DNA of 17,958 bases from Gammaproteobacteria bacterium (GCA_020027635.1 JAHKKL010000004.1:1-17958), one strand, 5' to 3'; positions 8,518 through 16,089 are shown, numbered from the stretch's first letter. A program made the numbers and translations. Notes: generated from the letters alone by a model not told the origin.

Positions 8518-8631
8518 ACGCCTCATGCCGGGTAAGTCCTTCCGTGACACGCTGTGAATACGTCCCTGTACGCTCGCCGGCCGCCTCCCTGCGGCCGACG
8601 GTCACTACAGGACTTACCCGGCATGAGGCGT
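8518..8631. repeat. Palindromic element with 23-bp perfect terminal inverted repeats (MITE/REP-like)
   Basis: Positions 8518-8540 are the exact reverse complement of 8609-8631. After a 3-base mismatch, GTGAC (8544-8548) also pairs with GTCAC (8601-8605), making 31-base arms with 28 matches. The 52-base core contains a further 7-bp stem, CGGCCGC (8578-8584) with GCGGCCG (8591-8597), around a 6-base loop. The element has no coding capacity and no clear target-site duplication. Its core resembles short intergenic repeats I recall from other gammaproteobacteria, so a genome-wide family is likely but not shown here. Confidence 0.85.
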
Positions 8632-8698
8632 TGTCAACGCAGTTCCTGGTATTCATTCCTTACTGCGCCTGGCGCGATTCTACCGGGCATCGCCCGGG

Positions 8699-8727
8699 CG
8701 GACAAATCTGCCTGGAAACGCTATGCT
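8699..8727 (+). promoter_or_regulatory. Weak candidate promoter for yjgA
   Basis: CGGACA (8699-8704) and TATGCT (8722-8727) are separated by 17 bases and each match the sigma-70 consensus at four of six positions. Transcription would start close to 8734, giving a very short leader before the ATG at 8752. A small hairpin, CCGGGC-ATC-GCCCGG (8683-8697), lies just upstream. Confidence 0.3.
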
Positions 8728-8751
8728 TGCGGACCGTTACCGGAAATCACC

Positions 8752-9285
8752 ATGCCCATGCAGGATACGGAATTCGATGAGCCGGAAGCGCCCAGCAAGT
8801 CCCGGCGCAAGCGCGACATGCTCGAACTGCAGCAGCTCGGCGAGGAGCTGCTCACCTTCGACGCCGCGGCCTTGCGGCAGATGGGACTGCCGGAGGCGCT
8901 GTTCGAGGCGCTGGAGAGCGCACGCCGGATCAAGGCCCACGGCGGGCACCGGCGCCAGCTGCAATACATCGGGAAACTGATGCGCAATCTCGATACGGTG
9001 CCCATCCGGGCGGCCATCGCGTCACGGCGGCAGCAGGAAACCACCCATACCCGGGCCTTTCACCGTCTGGAACTGCTGCGCGAGGCACTGATCAATGACG
9101 GCGAAGCCGCTCTCGCTGGCGTGCTCGAACACTTTCCCGCCGCCGACCGGCAGCAGCTGCGCCGACTCGCCCGCCAGGCACGCATGGAGCAGGAAAACCG
9201 CCAGACGCCGCGCGCGGCACGCGCCCTGTTCCGCTACCTGCGAGAACTGCAGGGCGGATTAAGCAGAACGCCTGACGGGGAGTAG
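8752..9285 (+). CDS. yjgA: Ribosome biogenesis factor YjgA/DarP (DUF615 family)
   Basis: The product is 177 residues from the ATG at 8752, close to the 183 of E. coli YjgA; the second ATG at 8758 is also possible. It is a small, charged, helical, cytoplasmic protein. Typical parts are the N-terminal PSKSRRKRDMLELQQLGEELLTF and the central RRQLQYIGKLMRNLD, both characteristic of DUF615. Family members associate with late 50S assembly intermediates. The frame remains open back to 8554, but those 66 codons run through the palindromic element and have no family similarity, so I exclude them. It is divergent from pmbA, the same pairing as in E. coli. The ribosome binding site is weak (CGGA). Confidence 0.93.
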   Translation: MPMQDTEFDEPEAPSKSRRKRDMLELQQLGEELLTFDAAALRQMGLPEALFEALESARRIKAHGGHRRQLQYIGKLMRNLDTVPIRAAIASRRQQETTHTRAFHRLELLREALINDGEAALAGVLEHFPAADRQQLRRLARQARMEQENRQTPRAARALFRYLRELQGGLSRTPDGE

Positions 9286-9336
9286 CGATAGAACACGAGA
9301 CTCTCAATGGACGCCACGTACACCTGATGTTGTTCC

Positions 9337-9452
9337 TGTAGGAGCGGCCTCGGCCGCGAATGGGTTCTGCAACAGCGGTCGACTGTTCGCGGGCAAGCCC
9401 GCTCCTACACTCACATCGCTCTCGCCCTTGCAGGGGCGGCCTTGGCCGCGAA
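9337..9452. repeat. Cluster of three REP-type palindromes
   Basis: Three 24-base units lie at 9337-9360 (forward), 9386-9409 (inverted) and 9429-9452 (forward). Each has a 6-bp stem with a 2-base loop: GCGGCC-TC-GGCCGC, GCGGGC-AA-GCCCGC and GCGGCC-TT-GGCCGC. Units 1 and 2 start or end in TGTAGGAGC or its complement and can pair with each other over 24 bases. The C-to-G changes in unit 2 are compensatory, so the stem is kept. This is the form of REP sequences in Pseudomonas and relatives, which are mobilised by RAYT transposases; none is in this window. The cluster may also protect or end the yjgA mRNA. Confidence 0.9.
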
Positions 9453-9460
9453 CGGGATCT

Positions 9461-9487
9461 GAAACACAAAAGGGGCCTTGCGGCCCC
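9461..9487 (-). terminator. Intrinsic terminator of the pnp operon
   Basis: Read on the minus strand, GGGGCC-GCAA-GGCCCC (9487-9472) forms a 6-bp GC stem with a tetraloop. TTTTGTGTTT follows directly (9471-9462). It lies 25 bases after the pnp stop codon, the expected place for the end of the rimP-to-pnp transcription unit. Confidence 0.9.
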
Positions 9488-9512
9488 CTGGGATAAGCGG
9501 CGTGCGGACGGA

Positions 9513-11603
9513 TTACTCCTGGCCGACCGCCTTCATGCTGAGGCGGATGCGGCCCTGCTTGTCGACCTCCAGCACCTTGACCTTGACATGGTCACCCTCG
9601 GTGAGCTTGTCGCTGACGTTCTGCACCCGCTCCTCGCAGATCTGCGAGATGTGCACCAGGCCGTCCTTGCCGGGCAGGATGGTCACGAAGGCGCCGAAGT
9701 CCATCAGCTTGGCCACGCGGCCCTCGTAGATCTGGCCGACCTCGACATCCGCCGTGATGAGCTCGATGCGCCGCTTCGCCTCCTGCCCCGCTTCGAAGTC
9801 GACGGAGGCGATCTTGACGTTGCCGCTGTCGTCGATGTCGATGCTGGCACCGGTCTCCTCGGTGATGGAGCGGATGGTCGCGCCCCCCTTGCCGATGACA
9901 TCGCGGATACGCTCGGGATTGATCTTCATGGTGATGTAGCGCGGCGCGAATTTCGACATTTCCTCGCGCGGCGCGGAGATCGCCTCCGCCATCCTGCCGA
10001 GAATATGGATGCGTCCCTCGTTGGCCTGCGCCAGCGCCTGCTGCATGATCTCCCGGGTGATGCCCTCGATCTTGATGTCCATCTGCAGCGCGGTCACACC
10101 CGCGGTGGTGCCGGCAACCTTGAAGTCCATGTCACCCAGGTGATCCTCGTCGCCCATGATGTCGGTCAGCACCGCATGGCGGTCGCCTTCCTTGATGAGG
10201 CCCATGGCCACACCGGCCACCGGGGCCGAGATCGGCACACCGGCATCCATCAGCGCCAGGCTGCTGCCGCAGACGCTCGCCATGGAACTGGAGCCGTTGG
10301 ACTCGGTGATCTCGGAGACGACGCGAATCGTGTAGGGAAAGGATTCGGGGTCCGGCATGACCGCGTTGACACCGCGCTTGGCCAGTTTGCCGTGGCCGAT
10401 CTCGCGGCGCTTGGGACTGCCCACCCGGCCGGTTTCACCGACGCTGTAGGGCGGGAAATTGTAGTGCAGCATGAAACGCTCGCGCCGGGAACCCTGCAGG
10501 GCATCGACGATCTGGGCGTCGCGTTCGGTGCCGAGCGTGGTCACCACCAGCGCCTGGGTCTCACCCCGGGTGAACAGCGCGGAGCCGTGGGTGCGCGGCA
10601 GCAGGCCGGTGCGGATCGTGATCGGGCGCACGGTGCGGGTATCGCGTCCGTCGATGCGCGGTTCGCCGGCGAGGATGCGGCCGCGTACGGTTTTCTTCTC
10701 CAGGCTGGCGATCGCGGCGGCGACCTCATCCGCGGAGTAGCCGTCCCCGCCCTCGGTGGCGATGAACTTGTCGGCGATTTCCTCGCGAATCTTGTCCAGC
10801 AGGGCATAACGGTCCTGCTTGTCGGCAACCCGGTAGGCCGCCTGGATGGCCTCAAGACCTTCCTTTTCGACCGCCGCCTGCAAGGTCTCGTTCTTCTGGA
10901 CAGGCATCCATTCCAGCGCCGGGGTATTGATCGCGGCGGAGAGTTCCCGAATCGCGGCGATGGCGGCCTGCATCCGCTCATGGCCGAAGACGACCGAGCC
11001 CAGCATCACGTCCTCGGGCAGTTCCCTGGCCTCTGATTCGACCATCAGCACGGCACTCTGCGTGCCCGCGACAACCAGATCCAGTTTTGATTCGACCAGC
11101 TGGCTGGTGGTCGGGTTGAGCACATACTCTCCGTTGATATAGCCGACGCGGGCGGCGCCTATCGGACCGTTAAACGGCAGCCCGGAGATCGACATGGCGG
11201 CCGAGGCGCCGAGCAGTGAAGCGATATCGGGATCGACCTGCGGATCCAGCGACATCACGGTGACGATGACCTGCACCTCGTTGGTGAAGCCCTTGGGGAA
11301 GAGCGGGCGCAGCGGCCGGTCGATCAGACGCGAGACCAGCGTCTCGTTCTCGCTCGGGCGCCCTTCGCGGCGAAAAAAACCGCCGGGGATGGTGCCGGCG
11401 GCGTAGGTCTTTTCCTGGTAGTCGACGGTAAGCGGGAAAAAATCCCGGCCCTCCAGGCTCTTCTTGGCCGCGACCACGGTTGCGAGAATCACCGTATCGC
11501 CCATGCTCACCATGACGGCGCCGGTGGCCTGACGGGCTATTTCGCCGGTTTCCAGCGTGACGGTCTGGTCACCGTACTGAAAGGATTTCTTGATTACGCT
11601 CAC
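9513..11603 (-). CDS. pnp: Polyribonucleotide nucleotidyltransferase (PNPase)
   Basis: At 696 residues this is a standard bacterial PNPase, which degrades RNA 3'-to-5' with phosphate and works with RNase E in the degradosome. In order it has a first RNase PH-like domain (about 1-230) and a helical linker. The second, catalytic RNase PH domain carries the aspartate-rich DEDHLGDMDF segment at 485-494. It ends with a KH domain (RDVIGKGGATIRSITEETGASI) and an S1 domain (GRVAKLMDFGAFVTILPGKDGLVHIS). The start is GTG (11603), with AAGGA 7 bases before it; the N-terminal FQYGDQTVTLETGEIARQATGAVMVSM fits the family from there. It follows rpsO by 64 bases, the classic rpsO-pnp pair, and ends at a good intrinsic terminator. 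Confidence 0.98.
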   Translation of the reverse strand: MSVIKKSFQYGDQTVTLETGEIARQATGAVMVSMGDTVILATVVAAKKSLEGRDFFPLTVDYQEKTYAAGTIPGGFFRREGRPSENETLVSRLIDRPLRPLFPKGFTNEVQVIVTVMSLDPQVDPDIASLLGASAAMSISGLPFNGPIGAARVGYINGEYVLNPTTSQLVESKLDLVVAGTQSAVLMVESEARELPEDVMLGSVVFGHERMQAAIAAIRELSAAINTPALEWMPVQKNETLQAAVEKEGLEAIQAAYRVADKQDRYALLDKIREEIADKFIATEGGDGYSADEVAAAIASLEKKTVRGRILAGEPRIDGRDTRTVRPITIRTGLLPRTHGSALFTRGETQALVVTTLGTERDAQIVDALQGSRRERFMLHYNFPPYSVGETGRVGSPKRREIGHGKLAKRGVNAVMPDPESFPYTIRVVSEITESNGSSSMASVCGSSLALMDAGVPISAPVAGVAMGLIKEGDRHAVLTDIMGDEDHLGDMDFKVAGTTAGVTALQMDIKIEGITREIMQQALAQANEGRIHILGRMAEAISAPREEMSKFAPRYITMKINPERIRDVIGKGGATIRSITEETGASIDIDDSGNVKIASVDFEAGQEAKRRIELITADVEVGQIYEGRVAKLMDFGAFVTILPGKDGLVHISQICEERVQNVSDKLTEGDHVKVKVLEVDKQGRIRLSMKAVGQE

Positions 11604-11639
11604 GATGATTTCCTTGATTTTTACGTGGTAACGGGTATT

Positions 11640-11652
11640 CGGCGCAACGCCG
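11640..11652 (-). other. Small hairpin in the rpsO-pnp spacer
   Basis: CGGCG and CGCCG pair around a 3-base loop in the 64-base spacer between rpsO and pnp. No U-tract follows, so rpsO transcripts should read through into pnp. In E. coli this spacer contains an RNase III processing stem and a terminator. Whether this weak stem plays a similar part is unknown. Confidence 0.3.
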
Positions 11653-11667
11653 GGATGACGGCGCGAA

Positions 11668-11937
11668 TTAGCGGCGCAAACCCAGCCGGCCGATCAGGTC
11701 CTGATAGCGTGTGCTGTCCTTGCCCTTCAGGTAATCAAGCAGCTTGCGGCGCTTGTTGACCATGCGCAGCAGCCCCTGGCGGGAGTGGTGATCGCTCTTG
11801 TGTTTCGTAAAATGTTCCGTCAACTGCTGGATATTGGCGGACAGCAGGGCAACCTGGACTTCCGCTGAACCGGTATCGGCGCCGCCGCGCTGGTAATCCT
11901 TGACGATCTGCCCTTTTTGTTCGGCATTCAAAGCCAT
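11668..11937 (-). CDS. rpsO: 30S ribosomal protein S15
   Basis: The 89-residue length is exact for S15, a primary 16S rRNA-binding protein of the small-subunit platform. The sequence MALNAEQKGQIVKDYQ, the TGSAEVQVALLSANIQQLTEHF region, the HKSDHHSRQGLLRMVNKRRKLLDYL helix and the ending GRLGLRR are all characteristic. The ATG is preceded by GGGAG with a U-rich stretch between them. S15 commonly represses its own translation through an mRNA pseudoknot near the start; I cannot demonstrate one here. A good promoter sits about 40 bases upstream, so the gene can be transcribed separately from truB. Confidence 0.99.
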   Translation of the reverse strand: MALNAEQKGQIVKDYQRGGADTGSAEVQVALLSANIQQLTEHFTKHKSDHHSRQGLLRMVNKRRKLLDYLKGKDSTRYQDLIGRLGLRR

Positions 11938-11978
11938 GTAAAAACTCCCAGATAGAGACCAATTCGAGTGAGCCCGGT

Positions 11979-12007
11979 ATTCTATCCGGGCTGATGCCCA
12001 GTCACAA
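11979..12007 (-). promoter_or_regulatory. Promoter of rpsO, with the -10 box inside an inverted repeat
   Basis: On the minus strand, TTGTGA (12007-12002) and TAGAAT (11984-11979) are separated by exactly 17 bases. The -35 matches four of six and the -10 five of six consensus positions. Transcription should begin near 11972, about 35 bases before the rpsO ATG. The -10 lies in the loop of an inverted repeat, AGCCCGG-N8-CCGGGCT (11971-11992). This matches the known habit of rpsO having its own promoter within the nusA-infB operon. Confidence 0.65.
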
Positions 12008-12154
12008 CTCCCCTCTGCCGGAAATATCAGGCGGTATTCCAGAGGTAGCCTGGGTTGAACGCAGTGAAACCCGGGTTTCGCTATCGCTCAACCCAGGCTA
12101 CATCCTTTAAGTTAAGTGCCATTCCCCCCTGAAGGAAATATCAGGCGATATTCA
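12007..12154. repeat. Direct repeat of the truB 3' end
   Basis: Positions 12020-12039 match 12134-12153 at 19 of 20 bases; the similarity extends more weakly left to 12007 and 12121. The right copy contains the last codons and stop of truB. The left copy, 114 bases away in the spacer, preserves the same reading (Asn-Thr-Ala-stop versus Asn-Ile-Ala-stop). The two copies flank the 57-bp hairpin element. Confidence 0.7.
12045..12101. repeat. 57-bp hairpin repeat between truB and rpsO
   Basis: GTAGCCTGGGTTGA (12045-12058) and TCAACCCAGGCTAC (12088-12101) are perfect 14-base inverted repeats. The centre holds the self-complementary GAAACCCGGGTTTC (12066-12079). It resembles GTAGCC-type intergenic palindromes that I recall as common in several proteobacterial genomes. 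There is no U-tract, so it is not a standard terminator for truB, though it could be an mRNA end or a stabilising stem. Confidence 0.85.
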
Positions 12155-13061
12155 GCAGGCGGCGCGGCGCGACCCGTCCGTCGTCGAGAATCTCGCCGAC
12201 GCCGAGAAATCGTCGCTGCCCTTCGTAGAGTCGCACCAGACCGGCAGTCGGAGCATGCGGCACCAGCACCGGCTGACCCTGGCGCAGATAAAAGGCGGCA
12301 TCCCCGCTGAGGCGCACGTCCGGCCACTGACTGAGTCCGCTTTCCAGCGGCAGCAGCAGCTCATCGAGCCCCTTTTCGCCCTCCCGGGCCAGCCGTTCCT
12401 CGATGGCCTCGAGAGTCACCATGCCGCAGGCGCTGTAGGGTCCGACGCCGAGTCGCCGCAGATCCGCGACATGCGCGCCGCATCCCAGCGCCTCGCCGAT
12501 ATCCTCCACCAGGGTGCGGATATAGGTGCCCTTGGAGCAGTGCACCCCGATCTCGGCCAGCGGAAGCCGGAAATCCAGCAGTTCCATCGCATGGATCGTG
12601 ATCCGCCGCGGCGCGCGTTCGACTTCGACGCCCTGGCGGGCCAGGGCATAGAGACGCTGGCCCTGGTGCTTGACGGCCGAATACATCGGGGGAATCTGCT
12701 CGATGGCACCGCTGAAACCCTCCATGGCCTCGCGCAGCCGCTTTTCGGTGACCGCATCCGCCGGGCGCGTCTCCAGCACCGCCCCCTCGGCATCGGCGGT
12801 CGTGGTGCGCACCCCCAGCCGGCATGACACCCAGTAGTGCTTGTCGGCATCGAGCAGGAACCCCGAGACCTTGGTCGCCTCGCCCAGGCAGATCGGCAGC
12901 AGGCCGCTCGCCAGCGGATCCAGGCTGCCGGTATGGCCGGCCTTGCGGGCGCGATACAGCCGCTTCACCTTCTGCAGTGCGGCATTGGATGTCAGTCCAA
13001 CCGGCTTGTCCAGCAGCAGGATGCCATCCACACGCCGTTCATCGCCGTGACGTCGACCCAT
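12141..13061 (-). CDS. truB: tRNA pseudouridine(55) synthase TruB
   Basis: At 306 residues this enzyme makes pseudouridine 55 in the T-loop of tRNAs. The catalytic aspartate is Asp48 in GHTGSLDPLASGLLPICLGEATK, the same number as in E. coli. The opening RRVDGILLLDKPVGLTSN and the KGTYIRTLVEDIG segment are also diagnostic; a C-terminal PUA-like RNA-binding region follows (about residues 245-306). The ATG at 13061 has GAGGTG 7 bases upstream. A TTG two codons earlier would be only about one base from that site, so I reject it. It lies 26 bases after rbfA in the standard operon order. Its last bases are duplicated in the downstream spacer. Confidence 0.97.
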   Translation of the reverse strand: MGRRHGDERRVDGILLLDKPVGLTSNAALQKVKRLYRARKAGHTGSLDPLASGLLPICLGEATKVSGFLLDADKHYWVSCRLGVRTTTADAEGAVLETRPADAVTEKRLREAMEGFSGAIEQIPPMYSAVKHQGQRLYALARQGVEVERAPRRITIHAMELLDFRLPLAEIGVHCSKGTYIRTLVEDIGEALGCGAHVADLRRLGVGPYSACGMVTLEAIEERLAREGEKGLDELLLPLESGLSQWPDVRLSGDAAFYLRQGQPVLVPHAPTAGLVRLYEGQRRFLGVGEILDDGRVAPRRLLNIA

Positions 13062-13087
13062 GATCAATCACCTCGTGCCGCGCGCGG

Positions 13088-13462
13088 CTACTCTTCATTT
13101 TCCGGCGGGCGCCTGCCGGCGATGGCCGCGGCGATCAACGCGTCCATCCGCGCCCCCTCGGCCAGCGACTCGTCGTACAAGAACCGCAAGTGCGGTATCA
13201 CCCGGATTCGCATCCGCTGACCAAGCTGATGACGCAGGAATCCGGCAGCCTTGTTCAATACCTTGAGGGTTTCGCTGACGATCTCCTCTCCGCCCAGTAC
13301 GGAGATATAGACCCGGGCATGCGCCAGATCGCGCGAGACCTCGACCCCGCAGACACTGATCATGCCCAGACGGGGGTCCTTGAGCTCCTCATGCAGAAGC
13401 CCGGCCAGCTCGCGCTGGATCTGTTCACCGACGCGGCGCGTCCTTGGAAACTCCCTGGGCAT
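13088..13462 (-). CDS. rbfA: Ribosome-binding factor A
   Basis: This is a 124-residue KH-like RNA-binding protein of the RbfA family, which binds the 30S subunit during late 16S rRNA maturation and cold adaptation. The N-terminal FPRTRRVGEQIQRELAGLLHEELKDPRLGMISVCGVEVSRDLAHA and the later LRHQLGQRMRIRVIPHLRFLYDES match the family throughout. The ATG at 13462 lacks a strong Shine-Dalgarno sequence, which may mean coupling to infB, whose stop is 25 bases upstream. It sits between infB and truB, as in nearly all gammaproteobacteria. The tail ends in an acidic PPENEE. Confidence 0.96.
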   Translation of the reverse strand: MPREFPRTRRVGEQIQRELAGLLHEELKDPRLGMISVCGVEVSRDLAHARVYISVLGGEEIVSETLKVLNKAAGFLRHQLGQRMRIRVIPHLRFLYDESLAEGARMDALIAAAIAGRRPPENEE

Positions 13463-13487
13463 GGTTGCAGTCTGATTACAACGCCGG

Positions 13488-16067
13488 CTAAAGCTGGCGC
13501 GCGATCTCGATCCGTTCGAACACTTCGATCTGGTCGCCGACTTTCACGCTGTAGTTCTTCACGCCGATGCCGCACTCGGTGCCCGCCCTGACCTCGTTGA
13601 CGTCGTCCTTGAAGCGGCGCAGCGATTCCAGCTCGCCTTCGAAGACCACGACATTGTCCCGCAGGACCCGGATCGGCGCCCGGCGACGCACCACGCCGTC
13701 GACCACGATGCAACCGGCGATATCGCCCAGCTTGTGCGAGCGGAACACCTCCTTGACCTCGGCGAGCCCGATGATCTCCTCCTTGACTTCCGGAGCCAGC
13801 ATGCCGCTGACCGCGTTCTTCACGTCGTCGATGGCGTCGTAGATGACGCTGTAGTACTTCAGATCGACGCTATTCTCCTCGACCAGACGCTTGGCCGAGG
13901 CATCGGCGCGCACATTGAAGCCGATGATGATGGCGTTGGAGGCGACCGCCAGGTTGACGTCGGACTCGTTGATGCCGCCGACGCCGCTGGAAACCACCTT
14001 GACGTTCACTTCCCGCTCCTCGGAGGCGATATTGGAGAGCGCCTCGCTCAACGCCTCGGCGCTGCCCTGCACATCGGCCTTGAGCACGATATTGACCGCC
14101 GCCGCCCGGCCCTCCCCGACCTGTGAAAACACATCTTCGAGGCGCGCCTGCTGCTGCTTGGCAAGCCGCTGGTCGCGTGATTTTTCCTGGCGCTGCGCGG
14201 CGAGTTCACGCGCCTTGCGCTCATCCGAGACGACCATCACCTCGTCGCCGGCATTGGGCACCGCCGAGAGACCCAGTACCAGCGCGGGCATGGACGGACC
14301 GGCCTCGCCGATCTGCTTGCCGCTTTCATCGAACATGGCGCGTACCCGGCCCCACTCCGCTCCGGTAAGAATCAGGTCGCCGCGACGCAGTACGCCGTTC
14401 TGTACCAGGATGGTGGCCACGGCGCCGCGGCCCTTGTCCAGACTCGACTCCACGACGATGCCGGTCGCCGGGCAATCCCGGACCGCGGTCAGCTCGAGCA
14501 TCTCCGTCTGCAGCAGAATCGCATCGAGCAGCGCATCGATACCCTCGCCGGTCTTGGCGGAAACCGACACGAACATGGTGTCGCCGCCCCAGTCTTCCGG
14601 AATGACCTGCAGGACGGACAGTTCATTCCTGACCCGCTCCGGATCCGCTTCCGGCTTGTCGATCTTGTTGACCGCCACCACCAGCGGCACACCGGCCGCC
14701 CGGGCGTGCTGCACCGCCTCCCGGGTCTGCGGCATGACCCCGTCATCCGCCGCGACCACCAGGATCACGATGTCCGTCACCTGCGCCCCGCGTGCGCGCA
14801 TGGCGGTGAAGGCGGCGTGGCCCGGGGTATCCAGGAAAGTAATCATCCCCTTCGGCGTTTCCACGTGGTAGGCGCCGATATGCTGGGTGATGCCACCGGC
14901 TTCGCCCTCGGCCACCCGGGTACGGCGGATGTAATCGAGCAGCGAGGTCTTGCCATGGTCGACATGCCCCATGATGGTGACCACCGCCGGACGCGGCAGC
15001 CGCTCGCCGGAGACGTCCTGGATGCGCTGCTTGAGTTCCGCCTCGAGGGCGTTTTCCTGCACGGGTCTGGCGATATGGCCCATTTCCTCGACCACCAGCG
15101 TGGCGGTATCCTGATCGATCACCTGGTTGATGGTGGCCATGACGCCCATTTTCATCAGGGTCTTGATGACCTCCGCGGATTTGATGGACATCTTCTGCGC
15201 CAGGTCGGAAACCGCGATGTTCGCCGGCAGGCCGACCTCGTGAATGACCGGCGCCGTAGGCCGCTCGAACCCGTGTTCCTGGGTGGTGGTGATGGTGATG
15301 CGCCGGGTGGATTTAGACTTTTTCTGGCGCCGACCGCTCTTGTCGGCGGCAACGTGCAATTGCTGGCGGCCATAGCGTGTAAGCTTCTCGTCCTCTTCCT
15401 CGACCTTGCCCTTGCGCTCCTTGTCGGCGGGTTTCTTCGGGCGTACCTCTTCCCGTTCCCGGGCAGGCGCCGGCGACCGCGGACCCGCTTTCGCATGCGC
15501 CGTCTTGCGGGTCTCTTCCACGGCCTTGCGCTTCTGTTCTTCCTCGGCCTTGAGCCGGGATTCCTCCTCGGCGCGCTTTGCCTCCTCCTCCCGCCTGAGG
15601 GCCTCTTCCCGCTCCTTGCGCGCCGCCTCGATCCGCGCCTGCTCTTCGGCCTCCAGGCGCTCCCGTTCGGCGGCTTCCTGATCCTGGCGTTCCTGTTCTT
15701 CGGCCATCAGGTCGGTGCGCTTCACATAGGTGCGCTTCTTGCGCACCTCGACGGTCACGGTTTTTGTCTCGGGCTTGGCGCCGCGCACGGCGCCGCGCCC
15801 GCCCGGCGGCCGTGCCGCCGGGACGCTGGTGTGCAGTTCCGTGTGCGATTTGCGTTTCAGGGTGATCTTTTTCGGGGCCGCGCCGATGATCGGGCCGCGC
15901 CGGCCGTGGCTCTCACGCAGAAAATCGAGCAGCTGGGTCTTCTGGGTTTCCGTGATGGTGGCGTTCTCATCCTGGATTTCCAGACCCGCCTCGCCCAGCT
16001 GGGCAAGCAGCCGGTCGGTGGGGACGCCGACGACTTCAGCGAATTGTTTTACCGTGACTTCTGACAT
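13488..16067 (-). CDS. infB: Translation initiation factor IF-2
   Basis: At 859 residues, this GTPase brings initiator tRNA to the 30S subunit and promotes subunit joining. The N-terminal IF2_N fold (MSEVTVKQFAEVVGVPTDRLL) is followed by a long charged linker rich in E, K, R and A (about residues 110-260), probably an extended helix. The G domain has G1 GHVDHGKTS at 367-375, G3 DTPGH at 413-417, G4 NKID at 467-470 and G5 SAK. The remaining domains II, III and IV run to the C-terminal NYSVKVGDQIEVFERIEIARQL. The start is well supported by GAGGAG 7 bases before the ATG. It is flanked by nusA and rbfA with gaps of 22 and 25 bases. The length is normal, with a linker of ordinary size. Confidence 0.98.
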   Translation of the reverse strand: MSEVTVKQFAEVVGVPTDRLLAQLGEAGLEIQDENATITETQKTQLLDFLRESHGRRGPIIGAAPKKITLKRKSHTELHTSVPAARPPGGRGAVRGAKPETKTVTVEVRKKRTYVKRTDLMAEEQERQDQEAAERERLEAEEQARIEAARKEREEALRREEEAKRAEEESRLKAEEEQKRKAVEETRKTAHAKAGPRSPAPAREREEVRPKKPADKERKGKVEEEDEKLTRYGRQQLHVAADKSGRRQKKSKSTRRITITTTQEHGFERPTAPVIHEVGLPANIAVSDLAQKMSIKSAEVIKTLMKMGVMATINQVIDQDTATLVVEEMGHIARPVQENALEAELKQRIQDVSGERLPRPAVVTIMGHVDHGKTSLLDYIRRTRVAEGEAGGITQHIGAYHVETPKGMITFLDTPGHAAFTAMRARGAQVTDIVILVVAADDGVMPQTREAVQHARAAGVPLVVAVNKIDKPEADPERVRNELSVLQVIPEDWGGDTMFVSVSAKTGEGIDALLDAILLQTEMLELTAVRDCPATGIVVESSLDKGRGAVATILVQNGVLRRGDLILTGAEWGRVRAMFDESGKQIGEAGPSMPALVLGLSAVPNAGDEVMVVSDERKARELAAQRQEKSRDQRLAKQQQARLEDVFSQVGEGRAAAVNIVLKADVQGSAEALSEALSNIASEEREVNVKVVSSGVGGINESDVNLAVASNAIIIGFNVRADASAKRLVEENSVDLKYYSVIYDAIDDVKNAVSGMLAPEVKEEIIGLAEVKEVFRSHKLGDIAGCIVVDGVVRRRAPIRVLRDNVVVFEGELESLRRFKDDVNEVRAGTECGIGVKNYSVKVGDQIEVFERIEIARQL

Positions 16068-16089
16068 GCCTCTGCTCCTCTGCCGACGG

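Noticed and set aside
8554..8751. 66-codon N-terminal extension of yjgA
   Set aside because: It translates the palindromic element and the spacer; DUF615 similarity begins only after 8752.
9337..9452. Possible CRISPR-like array from repeated units
   Set aside because: There are only three units, in alternating orientation, with self-complementary stems and unequal spacers (25 and 19 bases); this is REP architecture.
9360..11036. 558-codon open frame on the plus strand opposite pnp
   Set aside because: It is antisense to an unmistakable PNPase gene, starts inside the REP cluster and has the low-complexity D/A/G/H/R composition of a GC-rich shadow frame.
12045..12101. Intrinsic terminator for truB
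   Set aside because: The stem is long, but there is no U-tract on the minus strand; the next bases downstream are the duplicated truB end and the rpsO promoter.
13062..13067. TTG start two codons upstream for truB
   Set aside because: The GAGGTG ribosome binding site would be about one base away; it is well spaced for the ATG at 13061, which also places the catalytic Asp at residue 48.
14706..16064. 452-codon open frame opposite infB with hydrophobic L/F-rich runs that look like membrane segments
   Set aside because: The L/F-rich runs are the complement of the glutamate- and lysine-rich linker codons of IF-2, not a membrane protein.
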